Shown here piece after piece: positions 18,218-27,431 of a DNA stretch of 64,000 bases. The stretch is from the NCBI RefSeq assembly GCF_014189455.1, contig NZ_CP050296.1, positions 2,290,001-2,354,000 of the forward strand. Direction: 5' to 3'. The position numbers were made by a program, and so were the translations under genes. Source of the DNA: Mesorhizobium huakuii (GTDB lineage: Bacteria > Pseudomonadota > Alphaproteobacteria > Rhizobiales > Rhizobiaceae). The notes under the pieces were generated by a model that saw nothing but the letters and a program-made list of their open reading frames with translations, ran no database searches and was not told the origin of the DNA. How positions within the stretch are numbered: position 1 is the stretch's first letter; the number at the start of each line of letters is the position of its first letter.

Positions 18218-19279
18218 ATGTCACCCCGGCTGCAATTCGAGGGCATTTCAAAGGACTTTCCGGGAGTGCGGGCCCTAGGCGACGTGTCCTTCTCCGTCGG
18301 CGCCGGCGAAATCCATGGCCTGCTCGGCGAGAACGGCGCCGGCAAGTCGACGTTGCTACGCATCTTGTCGGGCGTCTACCGGCCGAGCGCCGGACGGGTG
18401 CTGATCGACGGCGTACCGGTGGCGCTCAACAACCCGGTCTCGGCGCGAGCCGCCGGTGTCGCCATGATCCACCAGGAACTGCAGCAGGTGCCGCGCCTCA
18501 GCGTCGCCCAGAACATGTTCCTCGGCCATCCGCTGACGCGCGGCGGCCTCTTCGTCGCCAGACGCGAGCAGGAGCGCCAAGCCGCATCGGCCCTTGCCGC
18601 GCTCGATGCCTCGATCGATCCGGCGGCTCCGCTCGGCAGCCTGAAAGTGGCGCAGCGACAGATTGTCGAGATCGCCCGCGCGCTGCGCGACCGCGCCCGG
18701 ATCGTCGCCATGGACGAACCGACATCCAGCCTGACGCCGAGCGAGTTCGAACGGCTGGCCAAAGTCATCAAGGGCCTCGCTCGCGACGGTGTCGCCGTCG
18801 TCTATGTCTCGCACAAGCTGGACGAGGTGTTCGGCATCTGCCGCCGCGCCACCATCATGCGCGACGGCGCCGTCATTGATTCCGTCGAGCTGGCAGGGAT
18901 CTCGGAACAGGCCGTGGTCTCGATGATGGTCGGTCGCGAGCTTGCTCAGGAACAACACCGCTCCCACGCCACAAGGGATGTCAGGCTCGGCGTACGCGGG
19001 CTGTCGTCGCCGAAGGTCCGCGATATCTCCTTCGACCTCCACCGCGGCGAGGTTCTGGGCATTGCCGGCCTCGTCGGCTCGGGCCGCACCGAGCTGCTGC
19101 GACTGCTGGCCGGCGCCGACCGCGCCTCGTCGGGCACCGTCGAGATCGACGGCAAGGCGGTCCGGCTGTCCAGCCCGCGCGCTGCGATTGCCGCCGGCAT
19201 TGGCCTGGTGCCTGAGGAGCGCAAGCGCGAAGGCATCGTACCGCTGCGTCCGATCACCTCCAACATGGCGCTGGCGTAA
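18218..19279 (+). pseudogene. Sugar ABC transporter ATPase (RbsA/MglA type), 5' part, cut by an IS element
   Basis: The first 353 residues of a tandem-domain sugar ATPase. Domain 1 is complete: Walker A GENGAGKST, signature-region LKVAQRQIVEIARAL, Walker B IVAMDEPTSSLTPSE and VVYVSHKLDE. Domain 2 begins (VLGIAGLVGSGRTELLRLLAG) and the frame stops at a TAA supplied by the terminal repeat of the inserted element. Removing the element and one 9-bp target copy fuses ...TSNMALA to SMGVFARHG... in frame, giving a normal protein of about 510 residues. As it stands, the ATPase should be inactive. The ATG at 18218 has an AGGA ribosome site. Confidence 0.9.
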
Positions 19280-20998
19280 CCGGGGCAGATTACCGGGCAG
19301 TCAGGCTTGAGCGGCTTGCCTAACGAGATCCGGGAGCGGCGGAATCGACTCTTGTGTTGGTATGCCGAGGCGGTCGCCGAGATAGCGGAAGAATGAGACG
19401 TCGAGCTTGATGCAGGTCTTCATCAGGCCGAGCAGGACGTCGCGGGCGTTCTTGCCTGCCTCGCTGACGGTTCCGCCGGAGATCTTGCGCTTGGTGACGA
19501 AGGTGCGGATGTCGTTTTCCGAACCATTGGTGTGGAGCGGGATCTCGGGACGATCGAGAACGCGCAGGAGTTCATGCTTGCGGCGATGCAGCCTGGCAAG
19601 AAGCCGGTCGAGCATGACGTAGCCGGTTCGTCGTTTGAACAGGCGCTCGAAGCGGGCGCGCAGGGCCGCCGCGTGGCGCGGACAAGGAGCACGCTGGTAG
19701 CTCTTGAGGTCGCGATAGAACCACCAGATCAACTGGCGCATGATGTCGACGGCCTGACGTTGATCCGGGGTCACGGGTATCAATTTGTGGACGAGCCGCT
19801 CGGCGTGGACCCAGCACAGAGCATGGTCGCCGATGCGGAACTGGCCGGCATCATCGGACACGACCACGGTATCGCCAAGAAAGCCGTGGTGGCGGATCGC
19901 TCCCCACATCGCCCCTTCGGTGGCGATCCTGACTGGGTTGGGCTCAACCGCGAGCTGGTCGAGGCCGAGTGCGGCCAGATGCGCCTGCCATGCGGCGCTG
20001 TCGGCAAATGCCTTGTGCGGCGCAGCCGCCAGCCGCGCGATCACCGGACCGGCGAGGTTGCGGCCGCGCATATAGGCCAGGGCCTCTTCATTGATGAAGT
20101 AATCGCTGTGCCCGGCACGCAGCGTCGCCAGGAACGCCTCCCGTGACTTCGATCGCCCGGTGCGGAACGCGGTGAAGCGGCGATCGCCGATCTGGGTGGT
20201 GTAGCCGTCCTGGTGGGCGTGGCGCGCCGACGTATCATCGACGGTGATCCAGGGCGCCGTAGCCAGCCCGGCGCGCAGCACGTCACGGTCCTCCGCCGCG
20301 AAGGCCTCCAGGCCCTCCGAAATCAGCCGCACCACCTGGCGCTTCGAAATGTCGACCCCGATCCCGGTCAACAACGCCGTCAACCGCTCCGTCGTCACCT
20401 GGCCTTGAATGTGACAGGCCAGAATGAAGCGGCGCAGGTTCGCGCCCCAGCCGCCGATGATCCCCGCCGGCAACGGCGCCACCATCGTTTCGCCGGTCGG
20501 TGTCACCCAGCGCTCGCGGCGATAGCGCACCACCTCGGCCGACAACGCCAGATCGCGCACCAGGATCGTCTCATACCCCTTGAAGCGAGAGCCCGCAGGA
20601 GCGCTCACCGCAACCGTCACCTCGCGGCTCACGCGACCGCCGTCGCGCTTGGCGCCGCGCCGGCGGCGCTTGCCCTTGCCAGATGTCGGCTGCGTCGCCT
20701 TCTCCATGCCCGATGGCTTGGTCGGCTTGACCGGGGGACGCGGCGGCAGGTCCTTCAGCCGGGCGATCTCATCCTTCAGGGTCTGGTTCTCGGCGCGTAG
20801 CGCCTGGTTCTCGATCTCAAGGCTCTCGACCCGGCTTTGAAGACCGCGCACTTCGCCGATCAGCGCAGAAACCAGCCCGCGGAGTTCCGCGAGCGACAGG
20901 CCTTCAAGCGAATCAGTCGGTGGTAGCGTCACGCAAAGGGTGAATCACGAAAGCACGCGCCTGCAAACCCCCACCGCCCGGTAATCTGCCCCGGTTAC
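19276..20998. mobile_element. IS66-family insertion sequence (single-ORF, ISBst12-like)
   Basis: A 1,723-bp element bounded by 23-bp perfect inverted repeats that start GTAACCGGGGCAG (19276-19298 and 20976-20998); the match continues at 25 of 26 positions. It is flanked by a direct repeat GGCGCTGGC (19267-19275 and 20999-21007), the target duplication. It carries one transposase gene on the minus strand and lacks the tnpA/tnpB accessory genes of classic IS66, as in the ISBst12 group. The duplication reads as 9 bp, although IS66 relatives usually make 8. The intact ends and target copies point to a recent insertion into the sugar ATPase gene. Confidence 0.93.
19301..20932 (-). CDS. IS66-family transposase (TnpC-like)
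   Basis: A 543-residue transposase. An N-terminal leucine-zipper/coiled coil covers about residues 15-62 (repeated L-E-x-E-N-Q-A-L-x-x-E-N), followed by a Pro/Lys-rich basic linker. The catalytic domain shows DDE candidates in WITVDDTSARH, VVVSDDAGQF and NGSENDIRTFVTKRKISGG, with CWVHAERLVHKL between. The Cys-rich zinc finger of many IS66 TnpC proteins is not visible. It is the element's only gene and looks intact, so the element may be active. Confidence 0.92.
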   Translation of the reverse strand: MTLPPTDSLEGLSLAELRGLVSALIGEVRGLQSRVESLEIENQALRAENQTLKDEIARLKDLPPRPPVKPTKPSGMEKATQPTSGKGKRRRRGAKRDGGRVSREVTVAVSAPAGSRFKGYETILVRDLALSAEVVRYRRERWVTPTGETMVAPLPAGIIGGWGANLRRFILACHIQGQVTTERLTALLTGIGVDISKRQVVRLISEGLEAFAAEDRDVLRAGLATAPWITVDDTSARHAHQDGYTTQIGDRRFTAFRTGRSKSREAFLATLRAGHSDYFINEEALAYMRGRNLAGPVIARLAAAPHKAFADSAAWQAHLAALGLDQLAVEPNPVRIATEGAMWGAIRHHGFLGDTVVVSDDAGQFRIGDHALCWVHAERLVHKLIPVTPDQRQAVDIMRQLIWWFYRDLKSYQRAPCPRHAAALRARFERLFKRRTGYVMLDRLLARLHRRKHELLRVLDRPEIPLHTNGSENDIRTFVTKRKISGGTVSEAGKNARDVLLGLMKTCIKLDVSFFRYLGDRLGIPTQESIPPLPDLVRQAAQA

Positions 20999-21473
20999 GG
21001 CGCTGGCCTCAATGGGCGTCTTCGCCAGGCACGGTGTCATCGACCACGCCAGGCTGAGGCGCGTGGCGGGAGAGAAGATGAAGCGGGTCAATCTCAGGCC
21101 CTTCCTGCTCGACCGGCCTATCCGCCTGTTCAGTGGCGGCAACCAGCAGAAGGCGATCATCGGCCGCTGGCTGGCGGCGGGAACGCGGATCCTGCTGTTC
21201 GACGAGCCGACGCGCGGCATCGATGTCGGCGCCAAGGCGGAGATCTACCATCTGATCGAGGAACTCGCCGCCGAAGGCCATTGCGTCATCGTCGTCTCGT
21301 CCGAACTTCCCGAGGTGATCAGGCTCGCCGACCGCGTGCTGGTGATGCGCGAGGGTGCGATCGCCGCCGAGCTCGACCGGGCAAGCCTCAGCGAGCAGGC
21401 GATTGCAGCGCACGCCATCCCCCAGTCGCAAGGCTCGGCCAGCCGGCCAGGCGCGCAAGGAACCGGCGCATGA
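20999..21473 (+). pseudogene. Sugar ABC transporter ATPase, 3' part after the IS element
   Basis: The continuation of the disrupted RbsA-like gene. It holds the rest of the second ATPase domain: LFSGGNQQKAIIGRWLAAG (signature), ILLFDEPTRGIDVGAKAEIY (Walker B) and VIVVSSELPEVIRLADRVLVM. An ATG at 21012 could restart translation and give about 153 residues, but this piece has no Walker A and cannot work alone. It is 21 bp upstream of the permease gene, which may suffer polar effects from the insertion. Confidence 0.9.
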
Positions 21474-21494
21474 AAAACAAGAACAGGATTGCCC

Positions 21495-22472
21495 ATGTCT
21501 GACCTAGCGCAAGCCGCGCCGGCACGGCCGGGCGCCGCCATCCTGCAGCGCTTTTCCATGCGCGACGCCGGCACGCTGATCGGCCTTCTGGTGATCCTCG
21601 CCGTCTTCGGCGCGCTGGTGCCGGGCTTCTTCGCCGAGCGCAACCTGATCAACATCCTGCAGCAATCGAGCATCAATGCCTGTCTGGCGCTGGGCATGAC
21701 ACTGGTCATCATCTCCGGCGGCATCGACCTGTCCGTCGGGCCGACGGCGGCACTCTCGGCCGTCATCTCGGCCTCGATGCTGGTTGCCGGCGTGCCGTTT
21801 CCGCTGGCCATCGCCGCCGGCTTCGTCATCGGGTTGCTCTGCGGCCTCGTGAATGGCGTGCTGGTCGCCTATGTCGGGCTGCAGCCTTTTATCGTCACGC
21901 TGGGAACGCTGAGCACCTACAGGGCACTGGCGCTGATCTACACCGGCGGCAATCCGGTGCTCGGCCTGCCCGTAAGCTTCCGTGCCATCTTCAACGGCTC
22001 GCTGTTCGGCCTGCCGCTGGCGGTGATCATCGTCGCCTGCGTGGCCGTTATCGCCTGGATCGTTTTGAAGAAGACACCCTTCGGCGAGTATCTGCTCGCC
22101 GTCGGCGGCAATGAGGAGGCGGCCTATATAGCCGGCGTGCCGATCGCCCGCACCAAGATCGCCGCATACATGATCTCCGGCCTGCTGGCCGCCCTTGCCG
22201 CGCAGATCCTGATCGGCCGGTTGGGTGCGGCCGAACCCATCCTCGGCAATCTCTGGGAACTCGACGCGATCGCGGCGGCGGCCATCGGCGGGGCATCGCT
22301 GATGGGCGGCAAAGGCAGCATCGTCGGCACCATCCTCGGCGCCGTCATCCTTGGCGCCATGCGCAACGGTTTGACGCTGATGAACGTGCAGTCCTTCTAT
22401 CAGCTCTTGGCAACTGGTCTTATAATCCTCGCCGCGATGCTTATTGATCGCGTGACGAGGGGGCGTGGATGA
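21495..22472 (+). CDS. Sugar ABC transporter permease (RbsC type)
   Basis: A 325-residue inner-membrane permease of the ribose/galactoside family with about eight to ten hydrophobic segments. Landmarks are LGMTLVIISGGIDLSVGPTAALS (split), FIVTLGTLSTYRALAL, and the AVGGNEEAAYIAGVPIARTK loop that contacts the ATPase, then DAIAAAAIGGASLMGGKGS. It is the membrane partner of the interrupted ATPase and the RbsB-like binding protein. The stop overlaps the RpiR start (ATGA). The transporter cannot function here unless another sugar ATPase substitutes. Confidence 0.93.
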   Translation: MSDLAQAAPARPGAAILQRFSMRDAGTLIGLLVILAVFGALVPGFFAERNLINILQQSSINACLALGMTLVIISGGIDLSVGPTAALSAVISASMLVAGVPFPLAIAAGFVIGLLCGLVNGVLVAYVGLQPFIVTLGTLSTYRALALIYTGGNPVLGLPVSFRAIFNGSLFGLPLAVIIVACVAVIAWIVLKKTPFGEYLLAVGGNEEAAYIAGVPIARTKIAAYMISGLLAALAAQILIGRLGAAEPILGNLWELDAIAAAAIGGASLMGGKGSIVGTILGAVILGAMRNGLTLMNVQSFYQLLATGLIILAAMLIDRVTRGRG

Positions 22473-23343
22473 CCTTGAGCGGGCTGGACCTGAAAGCGGT
22501 AGGACCGCGCATCCGTATGATGATGCCGCATCTCACCCCACTGGAAGCCAAGGTGGTGGAGACCGTCTTCGGACGGCGCGGCTTCGACGAGACGATCCCG
22601 CTGAAGCAGATCGCTGAAGAGTCCGGCGTGTCCGAGGCGATGGTGGTCAAGATCGCCAAGAAGCTCGGCTTCTCCGGCTATCGCGACTTCCGCACCGCCG
22701 TCTATGAATACAGCCGCCTGCCGACCGCCGAGATGCATCAGGAACTGTCGTCCGACGACAGTTCGGCCGAGATCGTGCAAAAGTGTTCCGCACCTCGATC
22801 CAGGCGCTGGAGGAGACGCTCGCCATCCTCGACATCGAGGATTTCGACCGCGCGGCCGAGCTGCTCTTTCGGGCGAAGAACCGTGACTTCTACGGCGTCG
22901 GTGGTTCGGCGCAGATCGCCCGCGACGTCTCGCACAAATTCCTGCGCATCGGCATCCGCGCATCCGTCTACGACGATTCGCACATGATGCTGATGTCGGC
23001 CTCGCTGCTTGGTGCGGACGACATCGCCGTCGGCTTCTCGCATTCCGGCAATACGTCGGCGGTCATCGACGCCATCCAGCTCGCTCGCATGAATGGCGCC
23101 CGCACGCTGGCCATCACCAACTACGACAACTCGCCGCTGGCCCAGATCGCCGACATTGTGCTGTGCTCGACCGCGCAGGGCTCGCCGCTGATGGGCGAGA
23201 ATGCGGCGGCGCGCATCGCCCAGCTCAACATCCTCGACGCGCTGTTCGTGGCGGTAGCACAGCGCGACTACCAGGCGGCGGAGCGCAATCTCGGCCGCAC
23301 CATGTCGGCGGTGACATCGAAACGAAAAGACCGGGGCTCATGA
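22469..23343 (+). pseudogene. RpiR-family regulator with SIS domain, one-base frameshift
   Basis: Read through the shift, this is a full-length RpiR/MurR-type regulator of about 291 residues. The N-terminal helix-turn-helix is LKQIAEESGVSEAMVVKIAKKLG (split), followed by GYRDFR. The SIS sugar-phosphate-binding domain has FYGVGGSAQIARD, GFSHSGNTSAVIDAIQLARM and ITNYDNSPLAQIAD. At about 22783 the sequence reads CAAAAGTGTTCC; one more G (CAAAAGGTGTTCC) joins EIVQK to VFRTSIQALEETL. As written, translation runs into nonsense and stops at 22987, leaving only the DNA-binding half. It overlaps the permease gene upstream and the kinase gene downstream by four bases each. Confidence 0.85.
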
Positions 23344-24239
23344 CGCTGCCGAAAACGCCTCTGGTCACCGTCTTCGGCAGCCTGCATTACGACATCATGG
23401 TTGACGCCCCTGACCGCCCGCGCAAGGGTGAGACGGTGACCGGCCATGCCTGGCACCCGAAATGCGGCGGCAAAGGCGGCAACCAGGCGGTCTCGGCCGC
23501 GCGGGCCGGCGCGAGATCCGCGATGATCGGCGCCGTCGGTGACGACGATTTCGGCCGCGCATTGCTGGCCAATCTCGATCGCGGCGGCATCGACCGCCGC
23601 TTCGTGCGGGTGGCCGCCGGCGCCGGCTCCGGCATGAGCGTGGCGATCTTCGACGCAGGCGGCGACTATGGCGCGGTGATCGTCTCGGGCAGCAATCTCA
23701 CTCTGGGCGACGCCGACATTGCCTCAGCTTCCGGGATGATAGCCCAGACGACGGTGCTTCTATTGCAGAACGAAGTGCCGGAAGCCGCCAACATTGCGGC
23801 CGCGCGTGCGGCGAAGGCGCAAGGCGGCCGCGTCCTGCTCAACGCAGCGCCGGCGCGCAAGCTTTCCGACGAGTTGATCGCGCTGGTCGACATCTTCGTC
23901 GTCAATGCCATCGAGGCGGAATTTTTGGCCGGCGTGTCGGTGGTGGAAACGCTCGACGGCGCCGCGCAAGCCGCGCGGCTTCTGGCCAATCTCTGCCCCG
24001 TGGCGATCGTCACGGCGGGCGGCGAGGGCGTCGCCTGCTGCGAACGGACCGGCGAGGCCTTTGCGCTGCCCGCCATCCCGGTCAAGCTTGTCAGCACCCA
24101 TGGCGCGGGCGATGAATTCGTCGGCGCTCTGGCCGCGGCACTTACCCGTGGGGAGGGCATGCGAGCGGCCGTCACCGCCGCCAACGCCGCTTCGGCCTTG
24201 CTGGTCTCGACGCCCGAGGCCGAGCGTCAAAGCCTCTAG
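23340..24239 (+). CDS. PfkB-family carbohydrate kinase (ribokinase-like)
   Basis: A 299-residue sugar kinase. Substrate-site motifs are VFGSLHYDIMV and GGKGGNQAVSAARAG (ribokinase signature 1). The ATP/anion-hole motif near the C-terminus reads VKLVSTHGAGDEFVGALAAAL. The usual DTxGAGD has become STHGAGDEF: the catalytic Asp in GAGD is kept, the first Asp is Ser. It should phosphorylate the sugar imported by the operon's transporter. The start overlaps the stop of the RpiR gene (ATGA), so translation is coupled. Confidence 0.88.
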   Translation: MTLPKTPLVTVFGSLHYDIMVDAPDRPRKGETVTGHAWHPKCGGKGGNQAVSAARAGARSAMIGAVGDDDFGRALLANLDRGGIDRRFVRVAAGAGSGMSVAIFDAGGDYGAVIVSGSNLTLGDADIASASGMIAQTTVLLLQNEVPEAANIAAARAAKAQGGRVLLNAAPARKLSDELIALVDIFVVNAIEAEFLAGVSVVETLDGAAQAARLLANLCPVAIVTAGGEGVACCERTGEAFALPAIPVKLVSTHGAGDEFVGALAAALTRGEGMRAAVTAANAASALLVSTPEAERQSL

Positions 24240-24341
24240 CCGGCCGGTTTCCGCCTTCCCAGACGGCAAGCATGCCTGCGTATCCTTGCGGCCCCGCGCG
24301 AATTCCGCTAAGGCGCGCCTTTGTCGCCGGAGAGCATTAGC

Positions 24342-24839
24342 TTGAACGATCAACGCGCCGACGTCGCCATCATCATGGGCAGCCAATCCGACTGGGCAAC
24401 GATGCGCCAGGCGGCCGAAACGCTGGAGGCACTGGGCGTTCCGCACAAACGGCTGATCATCTCCGCGCATCGTACGCCTGACAGGCTCTATGAGTTCGCC
24501 AAGGGCGCCAAGGCCGCTGGCTATAAGGTTATCATCGCCGGCGCTGGCGGCGCGGCGCATCTGCCCGGCATGACGGCGGCGATGACGCCGCTGCCGGTGT
24601 TCGGCGTGCCGGTCGAATCGAAGGCGCTGTCGGGACAGGATTCGCTGCTCTCCATCGTCCAGATGCCGGCCGGCATCCCCGTGGGCACTTTGGCGATCGG
24701 CAAGGCCGGTGCGGCCAATGCGGCTCTCCTGGCCGCCGCCGTGCTGGCGCTCTACGACGACAAGCTTGCCCAGCGGCTCGATGCCTGGCGCGCCTCGCAG
24801 ACCGCCAAGGTCGCCACTGAGCCGACGGACACGCCGTGA
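24342..24839 (+). CDS. purE: N5-carboxyaminoimidazole ribonucleotide mutase (PurE)
   Basis: Purine biosynthesis enzyme that isomerises N5-CAIR to CAIR. The 165 residues match class I Pur[13 protein letters not shown] (phosphate and substrate loop), [15 protein letters not shown] (catalytic His) and [20 protein letters not shown] start at 24342 is proposed because GGAGAG lies nine bases upstream and the preceding codons are not family-like; another TTG at 24321 is possible. The gene overlaps purK by four bases (GTGA), the usual purEK arrangement. Confidence 0.95.
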   Translation: MNDQRADVAIIMGSQSDWATMRQAAETLEALGVPHKRLIISAHRTPDRLYEFAKGAKAAGYKVIIAGAGGAAHLPGMTAAMTPLPVFGVPVESKALSGQDSLLSIVQMPAGIPVGTLAIGKAGAANAALLAAAVLALYDDKLAQRLDAWRASQTAKVATEPTDTP

Positions 24840-25912
24840 GCCTGCCCGGCGGATCGACCATCGGCATCATTGGCGGCGGCCAGCTCGGCCGCATGCTGGC
24901 GATGGCTGCCGCCCGACTCGGCTACCGCACCATCGTGCTGGAGCCGCAGGCGGATTGCCCGGCCGCCCAGGTCGCCAACCGGCAGATTACGTCAGCCTAT
25001 GACGACCCGGCTGCCCTTGCCGAACTGGCGGCGGCCAGTGCCGTCGTCACCTACGAGTTCGAGAACGTGCCGGTCGTGGCGGCAGAAGCGCTTGCCGCCA
25101 AGGTTCCGGTCTACCCGCCGGCGCGCGCGCTCGACGTGGCGCAGGACCGGGTGAGCGAGAAGACATTCCTCAACGGCATCGGCATCGCCACCGCCGAGTT
25201 TCGTCCGGTCGACACCGACGAGGAACTGACGGCGGCGCTGAAGGCCTTCGGCGGCAGCGGCATCCTGAAGACGCGGCGCATGGGCTATGACGGCAAAGGC
25301 CAGCGCGTCTTCCGCAACATGGAAACGGGTGGTTTTGCCGGCGCCTGCGAGGCGATGGGCAATGTGCCTCTGATCCTGGAGGCCTTCGTGCCCTTCGAGC
25401 GCGAGATTTCGGTGATCGCGGCGCGGGGGCTGGATGGCGCGGTCGCCGCCTACGATCCGGCCGAGAATGTCCATCGCCACGGCATTCTCCACACATCGAC
25501 CCTGCCGGCCAATGTCAAACCCGAAACGGCTGATGCAGCGCGTGCGGCAGCGGCAAAAATCCTGTCGGCGCTCGACTATGTCGGCGTCATAGGCGTCGAG
25601 TTCTTCGTGCTTTCCGACGGCTCGCTGCTGGCCAATGAGATCGCGCCCCGCGTCCACAATTCCGGCCACTGGACCGAGGCCGCCTGCATCGTTTCGCAGT
25701 TCGAACAGCATATACGCGCCGTTGCCGGCCTGCCGCTCGGCAGCCCCGGCCGCCATTCCGATTGCGTGATGGAGAACCTGATCGGCGACGACGTGCTGCG
25801 CGTCCCGGCCCTGCTCGCCGAGCCAGATCTGATGCTGCATCTCTACGGCAAGGCCGAATCTCGGCCCGGCCGCAAGATGGGCCATTTTACCCGCATCAGC
25901 CGCCGTACTTAA
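24836..25912 (+). CDS. purK: N5-carboxyaminoimidazole ribonucleotide synthase (PurK)
   Basis: ATP-grasp enzyme that makes N5-CAIR from AIR, bicarbonate and ATP; the product feeds PurE. The 358 residues have the N-terminal nucleotide fold [17 protein letters not shown], the ATP-grasp core [33 protein letters not shown], and the metal site [20 protein letters not shown] (20 residues, GVEFFV to APR) followed by [11 protein letters not shown]. It starts with GTG overlapping the purE stop and ends 5 bp before the stop of the convergent LprI-like gene. Confidence 0.95.
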   Translation: MSLPGGSTIGIIGGGQLGRMLAMAAARLGYRTIVLEPQADCPAAQVANRQITSAYDDPAALAELAAASAVVTYEFENVPVVAAEALAAKVPVYPPARALDVAQDRVSEKTFLNGIGIATAEFRPVDTDEELTAALKAFGGSGILKTRRMGYDGKGQRVFRNMETGGFAGACEAMGNVPLILEAFVPFEREISVIAARGLDGAVAAYDPAENVHRHGILHTSTLPANVKPETADAARAAAAKILSALDYVGVIGVEFFVLSDGSLLANEIAPRVHNSGHWTEAACIVSQFEQHIRAVAGLPLGSPGRHSDCVMENLIGDDVLRVPALLAEPDLMLHLYGKAESRPGRKMGHFTRISRRT

Positions 25913-25917
25913 CGCGC

Positions 25918-26340
25918 CTATTGCACCTCGTCGCTCTCGTCGGGGCTGGCGCAACTCGCATCGCCTTCCTCGCAATTGGCCGAGGCGGCGAGCTGCTTGA
26001 TGCGCTCATTGGTCAGCCTGGTCAGACATTCTGAAACCTCCATCGCGTGGATGGAGCCGCCAGCGCTGGCGGCGGTGGTGTGCGCGCATTCGGCGTCGCG
26101 GAAGGCGATCCAGGCGCGTTGTGCCGCTTGCAGCAATCTCTTGGCATCGGCATCGTCGGAACTGATCAGGTCCTGATAGGCGGCATTGAGCTTAGCGTCC
26201 GCGGCCTGGTAGTCCTCGCCGGCACAGATGTTCATCATCTGCTGGCTGTCGTCGGAGCGGTCGCATTCCTGCGCGCGCGCAACCGATGCTCCCGCCAGCA
26301 AGACAAGGCAGGCAGACAGCAATATTCGGCGCATGGTCAT
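25918..26340 (-). CDS. LprI-like (DUF1311) secreted protein
   Basis: About 140 residues with a Sec signal peptide (MTMRRILLSACLVLLAGAS, cleaved near ARA-QE). The mature part has the DUF1311/LprI pattern: Cys pairs, MNICAGEDYQAADAKLNAAY, LLQAAQRAWIAFRDAECAH and SECLTRLTNERIKQL. LprI of Mycobacterium inhibits lysozyme; for most proteobacterial members the role is unknown. Translation may start at 26340 or at the ATG two codons later (26334), which is better spaced from GGGG. A longer frame to 26487 lacks a signal peptide and is not preferred. Confidence 0.85.
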   Translation of the reverse strand: MTMRRILLSACLVLLAGASVARAQECDRSDDSQQMMNICAGEDYQAADAKLNAAYQDLISSDDADAKRLLQAAQRAWIAFRDAECAHTTAASAGGSIHAMEVSECLTRLTNERIKQLAASANCEEGDASCASPDESDEVQ

Positions 26341-26453
26341 CCCCAAATCACTTGAACCCAAGGCATCATCCCAGCCCGCTCGGGGCCGTGCAATGCCGAG
26401 GGAACCGACATGGCGGATATTTGATGATATCAGGACATGGAGCACGCTTGCGG

Positions 26454-26482
26454 TTGACACGGACAAGGCTCCTCGTTTATGA
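26454..26482 (+). promoter_or_regulatory. Sigma-70-type promoter of rpmJ
   Basis: TTGACA (26454-26459), a 17-bp spacer and TTATGA (26477-26482) make a near-consensus housekeeping promoter about 85 bp upstream of rpmJ, leaving a leader of roughly 75 bases. Confidence 0.6.
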
Positions 26483-26498
26483 GCCACCCACCGTTGAA

Positions 26499-26546
26499 AA
26501 GGCGCGTCTTCTGGCGCGCCTTAAAATTTCGACCCGGGACCGGGTC
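26499..26546 (+). other. Two tandem hairpins in the rpmJ leader
   Basis: Stem 1 is AAGGCGCG with CGCGCCTT (26499-26522, eight bases of loop), followed by AAAATTT; stem 2 is GACCCG with CGGGTC (26531-26546). Both fall between promoter and start codon. The first, with its A/T-rich tail, could act as an attenuator; the second ends 19 bp before the ATG and could affect translation. Confidence 0.45.
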
Positions 26547-26565
26547 CACACCGACAGGCAAGACC

Positions 26566-26691
26566 ATGAAGATCAAGAATTCGCTCAAGGCGCTGAAGGC
26601 GCGTCACCGCGACAACCAGCTGGTTCGCCGCAAGGGCCGCGTTTACATCATCAACAAGACCGCCCCGCGCTACAAGGCGCGCCAGGGTTGA
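26566..26691 (+). CDS. rpmJ: Ribosomal protein L36, zinc-independent (C-minus, YkgO type)
   Basis: A 41-residue, highly basic protein: [18 protein letters not shown], then [13 protein letters not shown] and a PRYKARQG ending. This is the alternative L36 form without the CCCH zinc ligands of standard L36, which is the usual form in many alphaproteobacteria. It binds 23S rRNA in the large subunit. The longer in-frame opening at 26479 adds 29 residues that no L36 has, so the ATG at 26566 is the start. Absence of Cys ligands makes the ribosome independent of zinc at this position. Confidence 0.95.
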   Translation: MKIKNSLKALKARHRDNQLVRRKGRVYIINKTAPRYKARQG

Positions 26692-26799
26692 GCTTTCGGC
26701 CGGGGGCTTTTGCCTCCGCCCATTGATGCTTGTCGGCCTGCCGACCTTCTTGCGTTAAAATCACTTTGCTGTTCCGCCGCCCGGGACTAGGATCGGGCG

Positions 26800-27408
26800 A
26801 TGCGGATTCTTTTTGCATTTTTGATAGCTCTCCCTGTTTCCGGCGCCATAAGCGTGCCGGTGTGGGCCGCGGACGATCAGCCCGCAGCGCCGGCTGCCCC
26901 GGAGGCGCCTGCCGCGCCGATGACCAAACAGGCCCGGCTCGACAAGCTGTTCTCCGACCTCAAGCGCGAGCGCAACGAAAAGGCCGCCGAACGCATCGCC
27001 GGCAACATCTGGACCGAATGGTTCCAGTCCGGCAGCGCCTCGATCGATCTGATGATGCTCTGGTCGCAAAAAGCGATGGACAACCAGAAATTCGACGTCG
27101 CGCTCGATTTCCTCGATCAGGTGGTGACCTTGCAGCCGACCTATGCCGAAGGCTGGAACCGGCGCGCCACGGTGCATTTCATGATGAAGAACTACGGCAA
27201 GTCGATGGCCGACATCGACCGCACGCTGCAGCTCGAGCCGCGCCATTTCGGTGCGCTTTCGGGCCTGGCGCAGATCATGGCGCTGACCGGCCACAAGCAA
27301 TCGGCGCTCGAGGCCTGGCAGAAGGTGCTGGCCATCTATCCGATGATGCGCAGCGCCCAGGACCAGGTCGCGACACTTTCCGAAGAGCTTGCCGGCGAAG
27401 GCATTTGA
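26800..27408 (+). CDS. Secreted TPR-repeat protein
   Basis: A 202-residue protein with a signal peptide (MRILFAFLIALPVSGAISVPVWA), an Ala/Pro-rich segment, and tetratricopeptide-like helices from about residue 80: FDVALDFLDQVVTLQPTYAE, GWNRRATVHFMMKNYGKSMA and DIDRTLQLEPRHFGALSG, then GHKQSALEAWQKVLAIYP. It should act in the periplasm as a protein-binding scaffold; partners are unknown. Homologues occur widely in rhizobia. It is not clearly in an operon: rpmJ lies about 110 bp upstream and a tandem repeat array follows. Confidence 0.85.
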   Translation: MRILFAFLIALPVSGAISVPVWAADDQPAAPAAPEAPAAPMTKQARLDKLFSDLKRERNEKAAERIAGNIWTEWFQSGSASIDLMMLWSQKAMDNQKFDVALDFLDQVVTLQPTYAEGWNRRATVHFMMKNYGKSMADIDRTLQLEPRHFGALSGLAQIMALTGHKQSALEAWQKVLAIYPMMRSAQDQVATLSEELAGEGI

Positions 27409-27431
27409 TACCCTGAAGGGAGTAAGGGAAT

